43,937 bases of DNA from Desulfurivibrio sp044068515 (GTDB lineage Bacteria; Desulfobacterota; Desulfobulbia; Desulfobulbales; Desulfurivibrionaceae). Positions 14,461 to 23,238 of this stretch are shown piece after piece. Below the pieces are notes generated by a model. That model was not told where the DNA came from and ran no database searches. It worked only from the letters and a program-made list of their open reading frames with translations. Position 1 is the first letter of the stretch; the number at the start of each line of letters is the position of its first letter. A program made the position numbers and the translations under genes. The DNA is taken from NCBI RefSeq assembly GCF_044068515.1, contig NZ_JBIPKI010000016.1, forward strand, positions 1 through 43,937, read 5' to 3'.

Positions 14461-15993
14461 TTATGGCAGCAGCAACCGGGTCCAGGTCATGCCTTCGGTG
14501 GTCTGGCCCGCCACCCCCACCTGTTCCAGCAGGTGGGCCACGCTGGCCTCCATCACCCCCAGAAACGGGGCCGGCGAAAGGCCGATCCAGAACACGAAGA
14601 GCAGCAGGGGAGCCAGCACCGCGATTTCCCGCCCGTTGAGGTCGATCAGCTTGCTATGCGGCGGGTTGTTGGTGCCGCCCCAGACCACCCGCTGCAGCAG
14701 GCGGAACATGTAGGCCGCGGCCAGGACCGCCCCGGGAATGGCGAAGGCGGCGATCAGCAGCGAGTACTCAAAGCCGCCGGCCAAGATCATGAATTCGCCG
14801 ACAAAGGAGTTGGTGCCGGGAAAGGCCAGCGACGAGAGCGAGAAGAAGCCCAAAAAGACCACGTAGATCGGCATGAAGCGGCCGACCCCGGCGTTGAGGG
14901 CCAGCTCCCGGCTGTGGGTCCGCTCATAGAGCATGCCCACGCAGAAGAACAGCGCCCCGGTGGTGATGCCGTGGTTGATCATCTGCAGAATGGCCCCTTC
15001 GATGCCCTGGGTGTTGAGGACAAAAATCCCCAGGGTGACGAAGCCCATGTGGCCCACGCTGGAATAGGCGATCAGCTTCTTCATGTCCTGCTGGGCCAGG
15101 GCGGTGAAGCCGCCGTAGAGGATGCCGATGATCGAGAGCCAGAGGATGTAGGGCATGAAGACGAAGGTCGCCTCGGGGGTGATGGGCAGGCAGAAGCGCA
15201 GGAAACCGTAGGTCCCCATCTTCAGCAGCACCGAGGCCAGGATCACGCTGCCGGCGGTGGGCGCTTCCACGTGGGCGGCGGGCAACCAGGTATGGAAGGG
15301 GAACATCGGCACCTTGATGGCGAAGGCCAGGAAGAAGGCCAGGAAGACCCAGATCTGGAAGGTGGAGGAGAAGCCCTGCTCCATCAGCAGCGGAATGCTG
15401 AAAGTCTGGGGCTCGGAGGTCAAAAAGAGGGCGATGATCGCCACCAGCAGCATGACCGAGCCGGCCAGGGTGTAGAGGAAAAACTTGATCGAGGCGTACA
15501 TCTTGCGGGGCCCGCCCCAGACCGCGATCAGCAGGTACATGGGAATCAGCATCGCTTCCCAGAAGATGTAGAAGAGGACGAAGTCCAGGGCCATGAAAAC
15601 CCCCAGCATGGCGGCTTCCATCAGCAGCAGGCAGAACATGAACTCCTTGACCCGCTTTGCAATGTAGCGCCAGGAACCGAGCACGCAGAGGGGCATGATA
15701 ATGGTGGTCATCAAGACCAGCAGCAGGCTGATCCCGTCGATGCCCAGGGTATAGTTGATGTCCCAGGCGGCGATCCAGGGGCGGTGCTCGGCGAACTGGT
15801 AGAGGTGGGTCGAGCTGTCGAACAGGAAAAAGAGCGGCAGGGAGATCACGGCCGTGAGCACGGTGATGGCCAGGCTCCAGCTGCGGCAGGCGTTGTCCCC
15901 CGGCAGGGCCAGCAGCACCAGAGCCCCCAGCAGGGGGAGAAAGACCAGGGTGCTCAGATACGGGAACCCTTGGTTGATCAGGAGAAAATCCAT
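14461..15993 (-). CDS. nuoM: Complex I subunit M (antiporter-like)
   Basis: This 510-residue membrane protein has NuoM hallmarks. The segment GIDGISLLLVLMTTIIMPLC is the classic N-terminal motif. FAIKVPMFPFHTWLPAAHVEAPT has the conserved Lys and Pro helix breakers. QQDMKKLIAYSSVGHMGFV has the Lys of the second half channel. LAFPGTNSFVGEF follows. It belongs to the Mrp-antiporter-like family of proton-pumping subunits. Length is normal. The gene lies between the NuoL/MrpD-like gene (16 bases upstream) and nuoN. Confidence 0.95.
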   Translation of the reverse strand: MDFLLINQGFPYLSTLVFLPLLGALVLLALPGDNACRSWSLAITVLTAVISLPLFFLFDSSTHLYQFAEHRPWIAAWDINYTLGIDGISLLLVLMTTIIMPLCVLGSWRYIAKRVKEFMFCLLLMEAAMLGVFMALDFVLFYIFWEAMLIPMYLLIAVWGGPRKMYASIKFFLYTLAGSVMLLVAIIALFLTSEPQTFSIPLLMEQGFSSTFQIWVFLAFFLAFAIKVPMFPFHTWLPAAHVEAPTAGSVILASVLLKMGTYGFLRFCLPITPEATFVFMPYILWLSIIGILYGGFTALAQQDMKKLIAYSSVGHMGFVTLGIFVLNTQGIEGAILQMINHGITTGALFFCVGMLYERTHSRELALNAGVGRFMPIYVVFLGFFSLSSLAFPGTNSFVGEFMILAGGFEYSLLIAAFAIPGAVLAAAYMFRLLQRVVWGGTNNPPHSKLIDLNGREIAVLAPLLLFVFWIGLSPAPFLGVMEASVAHLLEQVGVAGQTTEGMTWTRLLLP

Positions 15994-16009
15994 AATTCAC
16001 TAACCTCGG

Positions 16010-17794
16010 TCAGTTCGCGAAGACATAGAGGACAAGCAGTACGGCCACAATGGAAACGGTATAGAACACGTTGAGCTGCAGGCGGGCGGCCTGGAGCTGG
16101 CGGACCCGGTCGCCCACGCCCCGCACCGTCCGGGCCAGGCCGTCCACCACCCCGTCGATGGCGTGCCAGTCAAACCAGGACCAGAAGCGGGAGATGGTCA
16201 TCAGGGGGTTGAGGCCCCAGGTATTGTAGGCGTTGTTGACCGCGGTATCGCTTTTCTGGATCGGCTTTTGGGCCAGCCAGAGGACCAGGCGGCCGAACAT
16301 CCGGTAGAACCAGTCGAGATCCAGGGTGATGGTCCGGGTGGGCAGCAGCAGCTTGCGCATCACGTAGAAGGCCAGGGCGGTAAAGGCCAGGATCTGCAGG
16401 GTTTCGGCCAGGTGATAGGCGTAGTAGGGCTGGTAGGTCACCGGGTGGGGCAGCATCCCGTAGAGGTAAGGATAGTAAACCCCGACCAGGACGCAGAAGA
16501 AGGCGGCCACCCCCATGGCCAGCTGCATGTGCCAGGGGGGATCGGCGGCTTTGGCCCAGGTTTCCTGCGAACAGCGGCTCTCGCCGAACCAGATCAGGTA
16601 GGGCATCTTGAGCCCGTTGTAGAGGAAGGTGCCGGCCGAGGCGCCCAGCAGCAGGAAGGTGGCCCAGTAATGGTGCCCGTCGAAGCCGGCCGAGATGATC
16701 ATCGCCTTGCTGACAAAGCCGGAAAAGAGCGGAAAGGCGGCAATGGAGGCGCAGCCCACCAGGGTGAAGAGCAGGGTCCGGGGCATTTTTTTGTACAGGC
16801 CGCCCAGCTCACTGAACTTGCTCTGGCCGGTCATGTGGAGTACCGAGCCCACCCCCATGAAGAGCAGCCCCTTGTAGAGAATATGGGCGAAGGCGTGGGC
16901 GGCGGCCCCGTTGATCGCCAGAGTGCTGCCGATCCCCACCGCCGCCACCATGTAGCCCACCTGGCTGATGATGCTGTAGGCCAGCAGCCGGCGGGCGTCG
17001 TTCTCCAGCACCGCGTAGACCACCCCCACCAGGGCCATGATCACCCCTAGGGGGATCAGGATTTCCATCCCGGCAAAGCCCCGGGCCAGGGTGTAAACCG
17101 CGGTCTTGGTGGTGAAGGCGCACATGAAGACGGCGCCCACCACCGAGGCCTCGCCGTAGGCGTCGGGCAGCCAGGAGTGGAGCGGGAAGACGGCGGCGTT
17201 GAGCATGAAGCCGATCAGAATCAGCCAGGTGGCCAGGCTCGGCTCGGCGACATTCTGCAGATTGAAGCTAAGATCGCCGCCGGTGGCGTGATACTGGAGA
17301 ATGATCCCGGCCAGCAGGGTCAGGCCGCCGGCGGTATGGACCAGCACGTAGCGGTAACCCGCTCCCAGAGACTGGGGCCGGCCCCGGAACCAGATCAGGA
17401 AGGTGGAGGCGAAGGCCATGATTTCCCAGAAGAGGAAGAGGACCAGGAAATCGCCGGCGAAGATGACCCCCAGCGAACCGGCCACGTAAAACCAGGCCGC
17501 CATGTGCTGGTAGGGGTCGCGGACATGGAGGCCGTAAAGGGTGCCGATGATGGCCATCAGGGCCATGATGTAGGCGAAGATCAGGCTGAGGCCGTCAACC
17601 CGGCCGAAGACCAGGTGCCAGTCGGCGAACTGGACCACCCCGAAGGTGCCCTGGGTCATGGAAAGCACCGCCCCGAAGGCGAGAGTCGGCACCAGCAGCA
17701 GGAAGGGAACCCTCAGTCCCCCCCGGATAAAGGGCAGGGCGCAGGCGCCGATAATCAGAATCAGGGCCGGATGCAGCCAGATGTTACTTAGCAT
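16010..17794 (-). CDS. NuoL/MrpD-like antiporter subunit of the complex I operon
   Basis: With ATG 17794 the protein has 594 residues; a GTG at 17803 is also possible. The core has antiporter motifs: MLNAAVFPLHSWLPDAYGEAS, the ENDARRLLAYSIISQVGYM helix, and a His-rich AAAHAFAHILYKGLLFM. The last third (LDLDWFYRMFGRLVLW, then VRQLQAARLQ and a final membrane helix) resembles the C-terminal extension of MrpD/NuoL proteins, including NuoL's lateral helix and anchor. It occupies the nuoL slot but reads more like a cation/proton antiporter D subunit than canonical NuoL. It probably pumps protons or Na+. Its exact orthology needs a phylogeny. Confidence 0.85.
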   Translation of the reverse strand: MLSNIWLHPALILIIGACALPFIRGGLRVPFLLLVPTLAFGAVLSMTQGTFGVVQFADWHLVFGRVDGLSLIFAYIMALMAIIGTLYGLHVRDPYQHMAAWFYVAGSLGVIFAGDFLVLFLFWEIMAFASTFLIWFRGRPQSLGAGYRYVLVHTAGGLTLLAGIILQYHATGGDLSFNLQNVAEPSLATWLILIGFMLNAAVFPLHSWLPDAYGEASVVGAVFMCAFTTKTAVYTLARGFAGMEILIPLGVIMALVGVVYAVLENDARRLLAYSIISQVGYMVAAVGIGSTLAINGAAAHAFAHILYKGLLFMGVGSVLHMTGQSKFSELGGLYKKMPRTLLFTLVGCASIAAFPLFSGFVSKAMIISAGFDGHHYWATFLLLGASAGTFLYNGLKMPYLIWFGESRCSQETWAKAADPPWHMQLAMGVAAFFCVLVGVYYPYLYGMLPHPVTYQPYYAYHLAETLQILAFTALAFYVMRKLLLPTRTITLDLDWFYRMFGRLVLWLAQKPIQKSDTAVNNAYNTWGLNPLMTISRFWSWFDWHAIDGVVDGLARTVRGVGDRVRQLQAARLQLNVFYTVSIVAVLLVLYVFAN

Positions 17795-17818
17795 AATCAG
17801 CACCGTTTACGGGCTTGA

Positions 17819-17926
17819 GTAAAAATGCCGCCGGGCCGCAGGCTGGGGCAAGCGGGACGGCCAGCCGCAGCCGACCTGTGCGAGTCGGTTCGATCGCCCC
17901 AAAATGCGGTGCCGCGGCATTTTTAC
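17819..17926. repeat. Palindromic element E3 (ERIC/MITE-like family)
   Basis: This imperfect inverted repeat has outer arms GTAAAAATGCCG (17819-17830) and CGGCATTTTTAC (17915-17926) that pair perfectly. Inner arms are TGGGGC (17844-17849) and GCCCCA (17896-17901), and CCGAC/GTCGG lies at the centre, all on one axis. The core at 17896-17914 matches the family core GCGCSAAGATKCGGTGCYG at most positions. Its right tip is the stop codon of the small gene at 17923. It lies between two complex I genes without breaking the operon. Confidence 0.7.
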
Positions 17927-18174
17927 CGGTCATAATAATCCTCGTCGGTTTGCAGGCCCACCAGGCCGATGATCTTGGCCAGAACGATGATCAGGGCCGC
18001 CGCCCCGAAGCCGAACAGGGCCCAGAAGCCGGGCAGTTTTTCGGCCGCGCTGTGAACGTAGCTCTTGTCCAGCAGGAGGACGTCCCAGAGCAGCAGCAGC
18101 AGCAAAAGGCCCAGGCCCAATGCCCCCAGCAGGGGCAGGTTCTGCCGCATTTTATCGATAATTTTCACAATCAT
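17923..18174 (-). CDS. Small two-helix membrane protein of the complex I operon
   Basis: This 83-residue protein has two hydrophobic helices (LPLLGALGLGLLLLLLLWDVLLL and ALFGFGAAALIIVLAKIIGLVGL) joined by a loop with HSAAEKLPGFW, and ends in a charged DEDYYDR tail. Start ATG 18174 follows GAGGATGTC. It lies between the two Mrp-like antiporter genes, in the same orientation. The EKLPGFWALFG and EDYYD pattern recalls small conserved proteins in Mrp/complex I clusters of Desulfobacterota. I do not know a function; an accessory or assembly subunit of the membrane arm is the natural guess. The stop TAA is also the tip of palindrome E3. Confidence 0.8.
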   Translation of the reverse strand: MIVKIIDKMRQNLPLLGALGLGLLLLLLLWDVLLLDKSYVHSAAEKLPGFWALFGFGAAALIIVLAKIIGLVGLQTDEDYYDR

Positions 18175-18226
18175 GACGACATCCTCGCAAAAAGCCGCAA
18201 ACCCGGGTGAAGGGTAATGGCGGGCC

Positions 18227-19714
18227 TCACGGCAACACCGCGGTTACCATTTTGACGAACTGGAGCATGAAGTCCGGGTAGATCCCGATGATCACCGAAA
18301 TGGTGGCGGCGATCAGGATGGGGATCACCATGCTCAGCGGCGCCTCCTTGATCCCGGCGGGCAGGGTTTCGCCGGCCGGGGGCTTGCCGAAAAAGGCCTT
18401 GTAGGTAATGGGGGCGAAATAGCCGACGTTGAGCATGGTCGAGGCCAGCAGCACCAGAATGATGCCGATCTGGCCGGCGTCCAGGGAGCCGATCAGCAGG
18501 TACCATTTGGTCACGAAGCCGGCCACCGGCGGGGCCCCGATCATCGACAGCGAGGCCACCGCGAAGGCCCCGAAGGTGAAGGGCATCACCCGGCCCAGGC
18601 CCCCCATCTCGGAAATATTCTTCTTGTGGGCGGCGACATAGATTGCCCCGGCGCAGAAGAAGAGGGTGATCTTGGCGAAGGCGTGGTTGGTGATATGGAT
18701 CAGGCCGCCTTCCACCGCCGCCGGGGTCAGCAGGGCCACCCCGAGGATGATGTAGGAGAGCTGGCTGACGGTGGAGTAGGCCAGCCGGGCCTTGAGATTG
18801 TCCTTGCTCAGGGCGATGATCGAGGCGACCAGGATGGTGAAGGAGACGAAGTAGGCGGTCATGATCCCGAGGCTGAGATCATCCATGATGTCCACCCCGA
18901 AGACATAGAGCATCACCCGGGTGGTGCAGAAAACCCCAACCTTGACCACCGCCACCGCATGGAGCAGGGCGGAGACCGGGGTGGGGGCGACCATGGCGCC
19001 GGGCAACCAGCCGTGGAACGGCATCACCCCGTTCTTGGCGAAACCGAGGATGCAGAAAATGTAGAGCACCGTCACCAGCACGCTGCTGGCCCCCTCGGGC
19101 AAGATCCCGGTGCTGATGTTGTCGGCGAAATCGAGGGTGCCGGTGAGGACGTAGATCAGGATCATCGCCGGCAGGATCAGGCCCTTGGCGGTGGTGGTCA
19201 GGTAAACGATGTACTTCTTGCCCCCTTCGTAGCCCTCCTGGTCCTGGTGATGGGCGACCAGGGGGTAGGTGCCGATGCTGACGATTTCATAGAAGAGATA
19301 GAGGGTGAAGAGGTTGTCGGCAAAGGCTACCCCCATGGCCCCGAACAGGGCCAGGGCGAAACAGGCGTTGAACCGGGTCTGGGCGTGCTCGTGCAGCCCC
19401 CGCATGTAGCCGGCCGAATAGAAAACCGCCAGAATCCAGAGAAAGGAGGCGGCCAGGGCGAAGATCAGGGAAAAGGCGTCCACCCGCAGGGTCACCGAAA
19501 CCCCGGGCAGAATCTGGAAGATCGGGTAGATCAGGGTCTGGCCGGCCAGGATCAGGGGAACCATCGAGGCGATGATGGTGAACATCACCACCGCCGCCAC
19601 CAGGGACCAGGACTCCCGGATATTGGGATTCCGCCCGGAGAGCATCACCAGGATGGCGCCGACCAGGGCGGCCAGCAGAGCCAGGAGCGGTTTTAACGAA
19701 ACGATTGGTTCCAT
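18227..19714 (-). CDS. MrpD-like cation/proton antiporter subunit of the complex I operon
   Basis: This 495-residue protein has about 14 membrane helices and the MrpD/NuoLMN fold: FTLYLFYEIVSIGTYPLV with a conserved Glu, FAKNGVMPFHGWLPGAMVAPT with the channel Lys and Pro, NLKARLAYSTVSQLSYIILG with the second Lys, and a helix TNHAFAKITLFFCAG. It is closest in pattern to Mrp-type monovalent cation/proton antiporter subunit D. It follows nuoK by 16 bases. Together with the 594-residue protein, NuoM and NuoN it makes four antiporter-type subunits in one operon, one more than standard complex I. A GAGGAT ribosome site supports ATG 19714. Confidence 0.88.
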   Translation of the reverse strand: MEPIVSLKPLLALLAALVGAILVMLSGRNPNIRESWSLVAAVVMFTIIASMVPLILAGQTLIYPIFQILPGVSVTLRVDAFSLIFALAASFLWILAVFYSAGYMRGLHEHAQTRFNACFALALFGAMGVAFADNLFTLYLFYEIVSIGTYPLVAHHQDQEGYEGGKKYIVYLTTTAKGLILPAMILIYVLTGTLDFADNISTGILPEGASSVLVTVLYIFCILGFAKNGVMPFHGWLPGAMVAPTPVSALLHAVAVVKVGVFCTTRVMLYVFGVDIMDDLSLGIMTAYFVSFTILVASIIALSKDNLKARLAYSTVSQLSYIILGVALLTPAAVEGGLIHITNHAFAKITLFFCAGAIYVAAHKKNISEMGGLGRVMPFTFGAFAVASLSMIGAPPVAGFVTKWYLLIGSLDAGQIGIILVLLASTMLNVGYFAPITYKAFFGKPPAGETLPAGIKEAPLSMVIPILIAATISVIIGIYPDFMLQFVKMVTAVLP

Positions 19715-19730
19715 AAAAGATAATCCTCGG

Positions 19731-20057
19731 CTACCCCGCCAGCTCCGCCGGCTCTTCGGGGTCGATCGACTTGTAGTTGCGGTAAACCGCGATGATGATG
19801 CTCAGGATGATCGCCGCCTCTGCCGCCGCCAGACCGATAATGAAGAGGGCGAAAACCTGCCCCACCACCGGATCGGGCGCCAGGAAGCGGTTGAAGGCCA
19901 TGAAATTGACCGAAGCGGCGCAGAGCACCAGTTCGGCGGAAATCAGAATCCCGATCAGGCTGCGATGCTTGAGAATGCCGTAAATCCCGAAGCCGAAGAG
20001 CAGGGCGGCAATCAGCAGATAAGTATGCAGACTGTTATAAATAACCGGTATTTCCAT
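19731..20057 (-). CDS. nuoK: Complex I subunit K
   Basis: This 108-residue protein has three membrane helices and the NuoK pattern: LLIAALLFGFGIYGIL, then LIGILISAELVLCAASVNFMAF with the conserved membrane Glu, and ALFIIGLAAAEAAIILSIIIAVYR with the second membrane Glu. NuoK links the quinone-coupled part of complex I to the antiporter subunits, and its two glutamates sit in the central proton-transfer axis. Length is typical (about 100). Both charged residues are present. It lies 20 bases after nuoJ, and an MrpD-like gene follows instead of a standard nuoL. Confidence 0.95.
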   Translation of the reverse strand: MEIPVIYNSLHTYLLIAALLFGFGIYGILKHRSLIGILISAELVLCAASVNFMAFNRFLAPDPVVGQVFALFIIGLAAAEAAIILSIIIAVYRNYKSIDPEEPAELAG

Positions 20058-20077
20058 ATCCTCGGTTGCTCCTGAAT

Positions 20078-20605
20078 TTACTTGCGACTTCTGCCGTTGC
20101 GGGCCAGCACCAGTGAGCCGATGATGGCCACCAGCAGCACCAGGGAAATCAATTCAAAGCCGACCACGAAGGTGGTCATCATGGCCCGGCCCACTTCCTC
20201 GAGTTCGCCGGCGTTGACCCGGGTGGGCGGCGCCGGCCAGGTGGTCTTGTAGGCCAGGGCGGCCAGGCCCCAGGCCAGCAGGCCGGCCGCCGCGAAGGCG
20301 CCCGGACCGGCCAGGGGATGGCGGCGCTGAAATTTCTTTATCGCGATGGGTTCGGCCAGCATGACCGCGAAGACCAGGGCCACGCAGATCGCCCCGGCGT
20401 AGATCAGGATCTGCATCAGGGCCAGAAAGGGGCTGTTGAGGAAATAGTAAATCCCGGCCACCCCGATGAAGGCCACCGCCAGGCCGGTCACCGCCCGGAT
20501 CAGGTTGGCGGCGTGGGTGGCGACCAGGGCGCCGCCGATGATCAGCAGGATAAAGCCGAAAAAAACCAGCCCGGCCAGACCTTCCACCGAAAATAAGGGA
20601 GTCAT
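20078..20605 (-). CDS. nuoJ: Complex I subunit J
   Basis: This 175-residue protein has five predicted membrane helices and the NuoJ segment FLALMQILIYAGAICVALVFAVML, which contains the Tyr-Ala-Gly-Ala motif of the helix with the pi-bulge that switches during coupling. The C-terminal helix FELISLVLLVAIIGSLVLARN is also typical. NuoJ helps carry conformational or electrostatic coupling from the quinone site into the membrane arm. It overlaps the nuoI stop by four bases (ATGA), so translation is coupled. Length is slightly short of enteric NuoJ but normal for this group. Confidence 0.93.
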   Translation of the reverse strand: MTPLFSVEGLAGLVFFGFILLIIGGALVATHAANLIRAVTGLAVAFIGVAGIYYFLNSPFLALMQILIYAGAICVALVFAVMLAEPIAIKKFQRRHPLAGPGAFAAAGLLAWGLAALAYKTTWPAPPTRVNAGELEEVGRAMMTTFVVGFELISLVLLVAIIGSLVLARNGRSRK

Positions 20606-21042
20606 TTTTGCCGCTCCTTGCTGCGTTTCAGCAGGTCAAAGATGAATTCTTCCTTGCTGTAACCGGCCAGGTTGTATGCCTTGGAAAAGAGCAGGGCGTC
20701 GGTGGGGCAGCTTTCCACGCAGATCCCGCAAAGGCTGCAGGTGGTGAAGTCGAGCCGGTAAGCGGTCAGTTCCTTCTTCTTGCCCCCTTCGGGTTTTTCC
20801 CCGGTCAGACTGATGCAGTTCGAGGGGCAGTTGCGCTGGCACATCCCGCAGACGATGCACTTGTTGTTGCCCTCCTCGTCCACGACCAGGTCGATGTGGC
20901 CGCGAAAGCGCGGGGGCATCGCCACCGTCTGGTGGGGATACTGGAGGGTGACCACCGGCTGGATCATGTACTTGAAGGTGATCCCCAGGCCCACCACCAG
21001 GCTTTTGCCGCCGTCGTAAAGTTCTTTGAAATAGCCGCTCAT
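20602..21042 (-). CDS. nuoI: Complex I subunit I, 2x[4Fe-4S] ferredoxin-like
   Basis: This 146-residue protein carries two complete cluster motifs, CIVCGMCQRNCP and CSLCGICVESCP, which bind clusters N6a and N6b between the peripheral arm and NuoB. The segment MPPRFRGHIDL matches the conserved stretch before the first motif (PRFRGR in many NuoI). ATG 21042 abuts the nuoH stop at 21043. Since nuoE, nuoF and nuoG are absent here, NuoI may be close to the entry point for electrons, for example from ferredoxin, as in other 11-subunit complexes. That donor is an inference. Confidence 0.95.
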   Translation of the reverse strand: MSGYFKELYDGGKSLVVGLGITFKYMIQPVVTLQYPHQTVAMPPRFRGHIDLVVDEEGNNKCIVCGMCQRNCPSNCISLTGEKPEGGKKKELTAYRLDFTTCSLCGICVESCPTDALLFSKAYNLAGYSKEEFIFDLLKRSKERQK

Positions 21043-22032
21043 TTAAAACACCTTCAGCATGGCCGCGGTAATCAGCAGGACCGCCAGGGAAAAGGGCACC
21101 ATCACTTTCCAGGACAGGTTAAGCAGACCGTAGATGGTGGTACGGGGATAGGTCCAGCGAATCCACATCACGACGAAAACCAGCAGGTAGGTCTTGAGCA
21201 GCAGCCAGTGGGGCCCGGGCAACCAGCCCAGGGGGCACTGCCAGCCGCCGAGGAACAGAATGCTGGCCAGGGCGCAGCCGACAAAGACATGGCCGTACTC
21301 GCCCAGGAAAAAGAGGCCGAAGCCCATGCCGCCGTACTCGGTGTGGAAGCCGGCCACCAGCTCGCTTTCCGCCTCGCCCAAGTCGAAGGGGGCCCGGTTG
21401 GTCTCGGCCATGGCGCAGACAAAAAAGATCAGAAAGGCCACGGGCAGCATGATGCTGCCGTTCCAGGGGAAAATGTACCACTGGAGGATGGTGCCCTGGT
21501 TGCCGACGATGGTGTTGAGGTTCATCGAGCCGGCGATCATAACCATGGTCACCACGGTGATCAGCATCGGCACCTCGTAGGCGACGTTCTGGGAAACCGC
21601 CCGGGTGGCGGAAATAACCGAATATTTGTTGTTGGAGCCCCAGCCCCCGATGAGCAGGGCCAGCACGTTGATCGAGGCGATGGCGAAGATCAGCAGCAGG
21701 CCGATATTGAGGTCTATGGCCACTATGGAAGGGCCGAAGGGGATCACCACGAAGACCATGATCGCGGTGATCATGGTCAGGGCCGGAGCCAGGCGGTAGA
21801 GGATGGGGTCGGCCTTGGCCGGCACCACCAGTTGCTTGACCATCAGCTTGATGCCGTCGGCAAAGGACTGGAGCACCCCGAAGGGGCCGGCTTCCTTGGG
21901 CCCGATCCGGCGCTGGATATGGCCGGCCACTTTCCGTTCCAGCCAGACCAGGAAGGCGGCGTTGAGGCCGACGAAGGCCATCGCGCCGAGAACGAAGGCC
22001 AGGACCCGGACTATTTCTGGTAATGGGCTCAT
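21043..22032 (-). CDS. nuoH: Complex I subunit H
   Basis: This 329-residue membrane protein has canonical NuoH motifs: LERKVAGHIQRRIGP, then ADGIKLMVKQ, the acidic loop TNRAPFDLGEAESELVAGFHTEYGG cut by the family's conserved glutamates, and WIRWTYPRTTIYGLL. NuoH forms much of the quinone channel and contacts NuoB and NuoD. All the expected charged residues are visible. The 87-base gap to nuoD is the longest inside the first part of the operon and holds no gene. It is immediately followed by nuoI. Confidence 0.96.
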   Translation of the reverse strand: MSPLPEIVRVLAFVLGAMAFVGLNAAFLVWLERKVAGHIQRRIGPKEAGPFGVLQSFADGIKLMVKQLVVPAKADPILYRLAPALTMITAIMVFVVIPFGPSIVAIDLNIGLLLIFAIASINVLALLIGGWGSNNKYSVISATRAVSQNVAYEVPMLITVVTMVMIAGSMNLNTIVGNQGTILQWYIFPWNGSIMLPVAFLIFFVCAMAETNRAPFDLGEAESELVAGFHTEYGGMGFGLFFLGEYGHVFVGCALASILFLGGWQCPLGWLPGPHWLLLKTYLLVFVVMWIRWTYPRTTIYGLLNLSWKVMVPFSLAVLLITAAMLKVF

Positions 22033-22119
22033 TTATGCAGGGCTCCTATCTGGGGCGGCGCCTTGGGCCGGCGGGTTACGCATTATTTTCGCTGAGGCCG
22101 GCTTGCTGTGAGGGCGCTT

Positions 22120-23238
22120 TCATCGATCAATATCCGGAATTACCAGGTCCAGGCTGCCGAACAGGGCCACCGCGTCGGCCAGCAGCAGGCCGCGGGCGGC
22201 TTCACCGAACAGGCTGACGTTGGAAAAACAGGGCGAGCGCAGCTTGAGCCGGTAGGGGGTGTTGGTGCCGTCGCTGACCAGGCGGACGCCGAAGAAGCCC
22301 CGGGCCGCCTCCACCGCGTAGAAGTAGTCACCCTTGGGCGGCTTGATGATCTTGGGCACCTTTTCCGCCATCACCGGCCCGTCGGGCAGCTTGTCCAGGC
22401 CCTGTTCGATGATCCGCAGGCTCTGCTCGATCTCGTCCATCCGCACCATGTAGCGGGCCATGGAGTCGCCCTGGTCGTAAACCGGGATATCGAAGTTGAA
22501 TTCGGGATAAACCGAGTAGGGCTCATGCTTGCGGATATCGTAGGCGATCCCCGAACCCCGGGCCACCGGGCCGTTGGCCCCGTACTTGCGGCACATTTCG
22601 GCGGTGATGTAGCCGACCCCCTCCAGGCGCTGGCGGAGGATGACATTCTTGGTGATCAGGTTGTGATACATCGGCAGCTTGTCGCGCATCCGCTTGACAA
22701 AGGCCCGGGCGCCGGGCACGAACTGCTCGTCGACATCATTATAGAGTCCGCCGAAGCGGAAATAGCAGTAGGTGAGGCGGGAGCCGGTCACCCGTTCCAG
22801 CAGATCGAGAATCTGTTCACGATCATCCATGACGTAGAGCAGGGGAGTGAAGCCGCCCAGGTCGAGGACGAAGGCCCCCAGCCAGAGAAGATGGCTGGAA
22901 ACCCGGTTCAACTCGACGGTGATCACCCGGAGATATTCGGCCCGCTCCGGCACCGCAATGCCGGCGGCCCGTTCCACCGCCCCGACATAGCCGTGGTTGT
23001 AAGAAAGGGCGGCAAGGTAATCGAGTCGGCCGGTATTGGGCATGAACTGGAGATAGGTCCGGTTCTCCCCCATCTTCTCGTGCATTCGGTGGATATAGCC
23101 CAGGACCGGTTCGGCCTCGACGATATATTCCCCGTCCATCAGCAGTTTGATCCGCAGGGCTCCGTGGGTGGCCGGATGCTGCGGCCCCATGTTGAGAACG
23201 AAGGTTTCGTAGGCGGGATCGGCGGCCAGCGGGTTCAT
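22120..23238 (-). CDS. nuoD: Complex I subunit D (49-kDa)
   Basis: This 372-residue protein has the NuoD signatures: MGPQHPATHGALRI at the N-terminus (the quinone-site His), LGYIHRMHEKMGENRTY, ELNRVSSHLLWLG, and the C-terminal SLDLVIPDIDR. In complex I this hydrogenase-derived subunit forms the quinone pocket with NuoB; the hydrogenase nickel-binding cysteines are absent, as expected. The ATG overlaps the nuoC stop by four bases. NuoC and NuoD are separate genes here, not fused as in enterics. Confidence 0.97.
   Translation of the reverse strand: MNPLAADPAYETFVLNMGPQHPATHGALRIKLLMDGEYIVEAEPVLGYIHRMHEKMGENRTYLQFMPNTGRLDYLAALSYNHGYVGAVERAAGIAVPERAEYLRVITVELNRVSSHLLWLGAFVLDLGGFTPLLYVMDDREQILDLLERVTGSRLTYCYFRFGGLYNDVDEQFVPGARAFVKRMRDKLPMYHNLITKNVILRQRLEGVGYITAEMCRKYGANGPVARGSGIAYDIRKHEPYSVYPEFNFDIPVYDQGDSMARYMVRMDEIEQSLRIIEQGLDKLPDGPVMAEKVPKIIKPPKGDYFYAVEAARGFFGVRLVSDGTNTPYRLKLRSPCFSNVSLFGEAARGLLLADAVALFGSLDLVIPDIDR

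Noticed and set aside
12979..16074. A 1031-codon open frame on the plus strand opposite nuoN and nuoM
   Set aside because: It is antisense to two certain genes, is extremely rich in Gly, Gln, His and Asp with no domain pattern, and is what GC-rich third positions on the opposite strand produce. Similar long antisense frames oppose most genes here, for example 2321-4570 and 37586-39382.
16010..17794. Calling the 594-residue protein canonical NuoL
   Set aside because: Its core motifs and LDLDWFYR-type C-terminal part look more like MrpD-type antiporters; only its position and the last helix recall NuoL, so no gene symbol is given.
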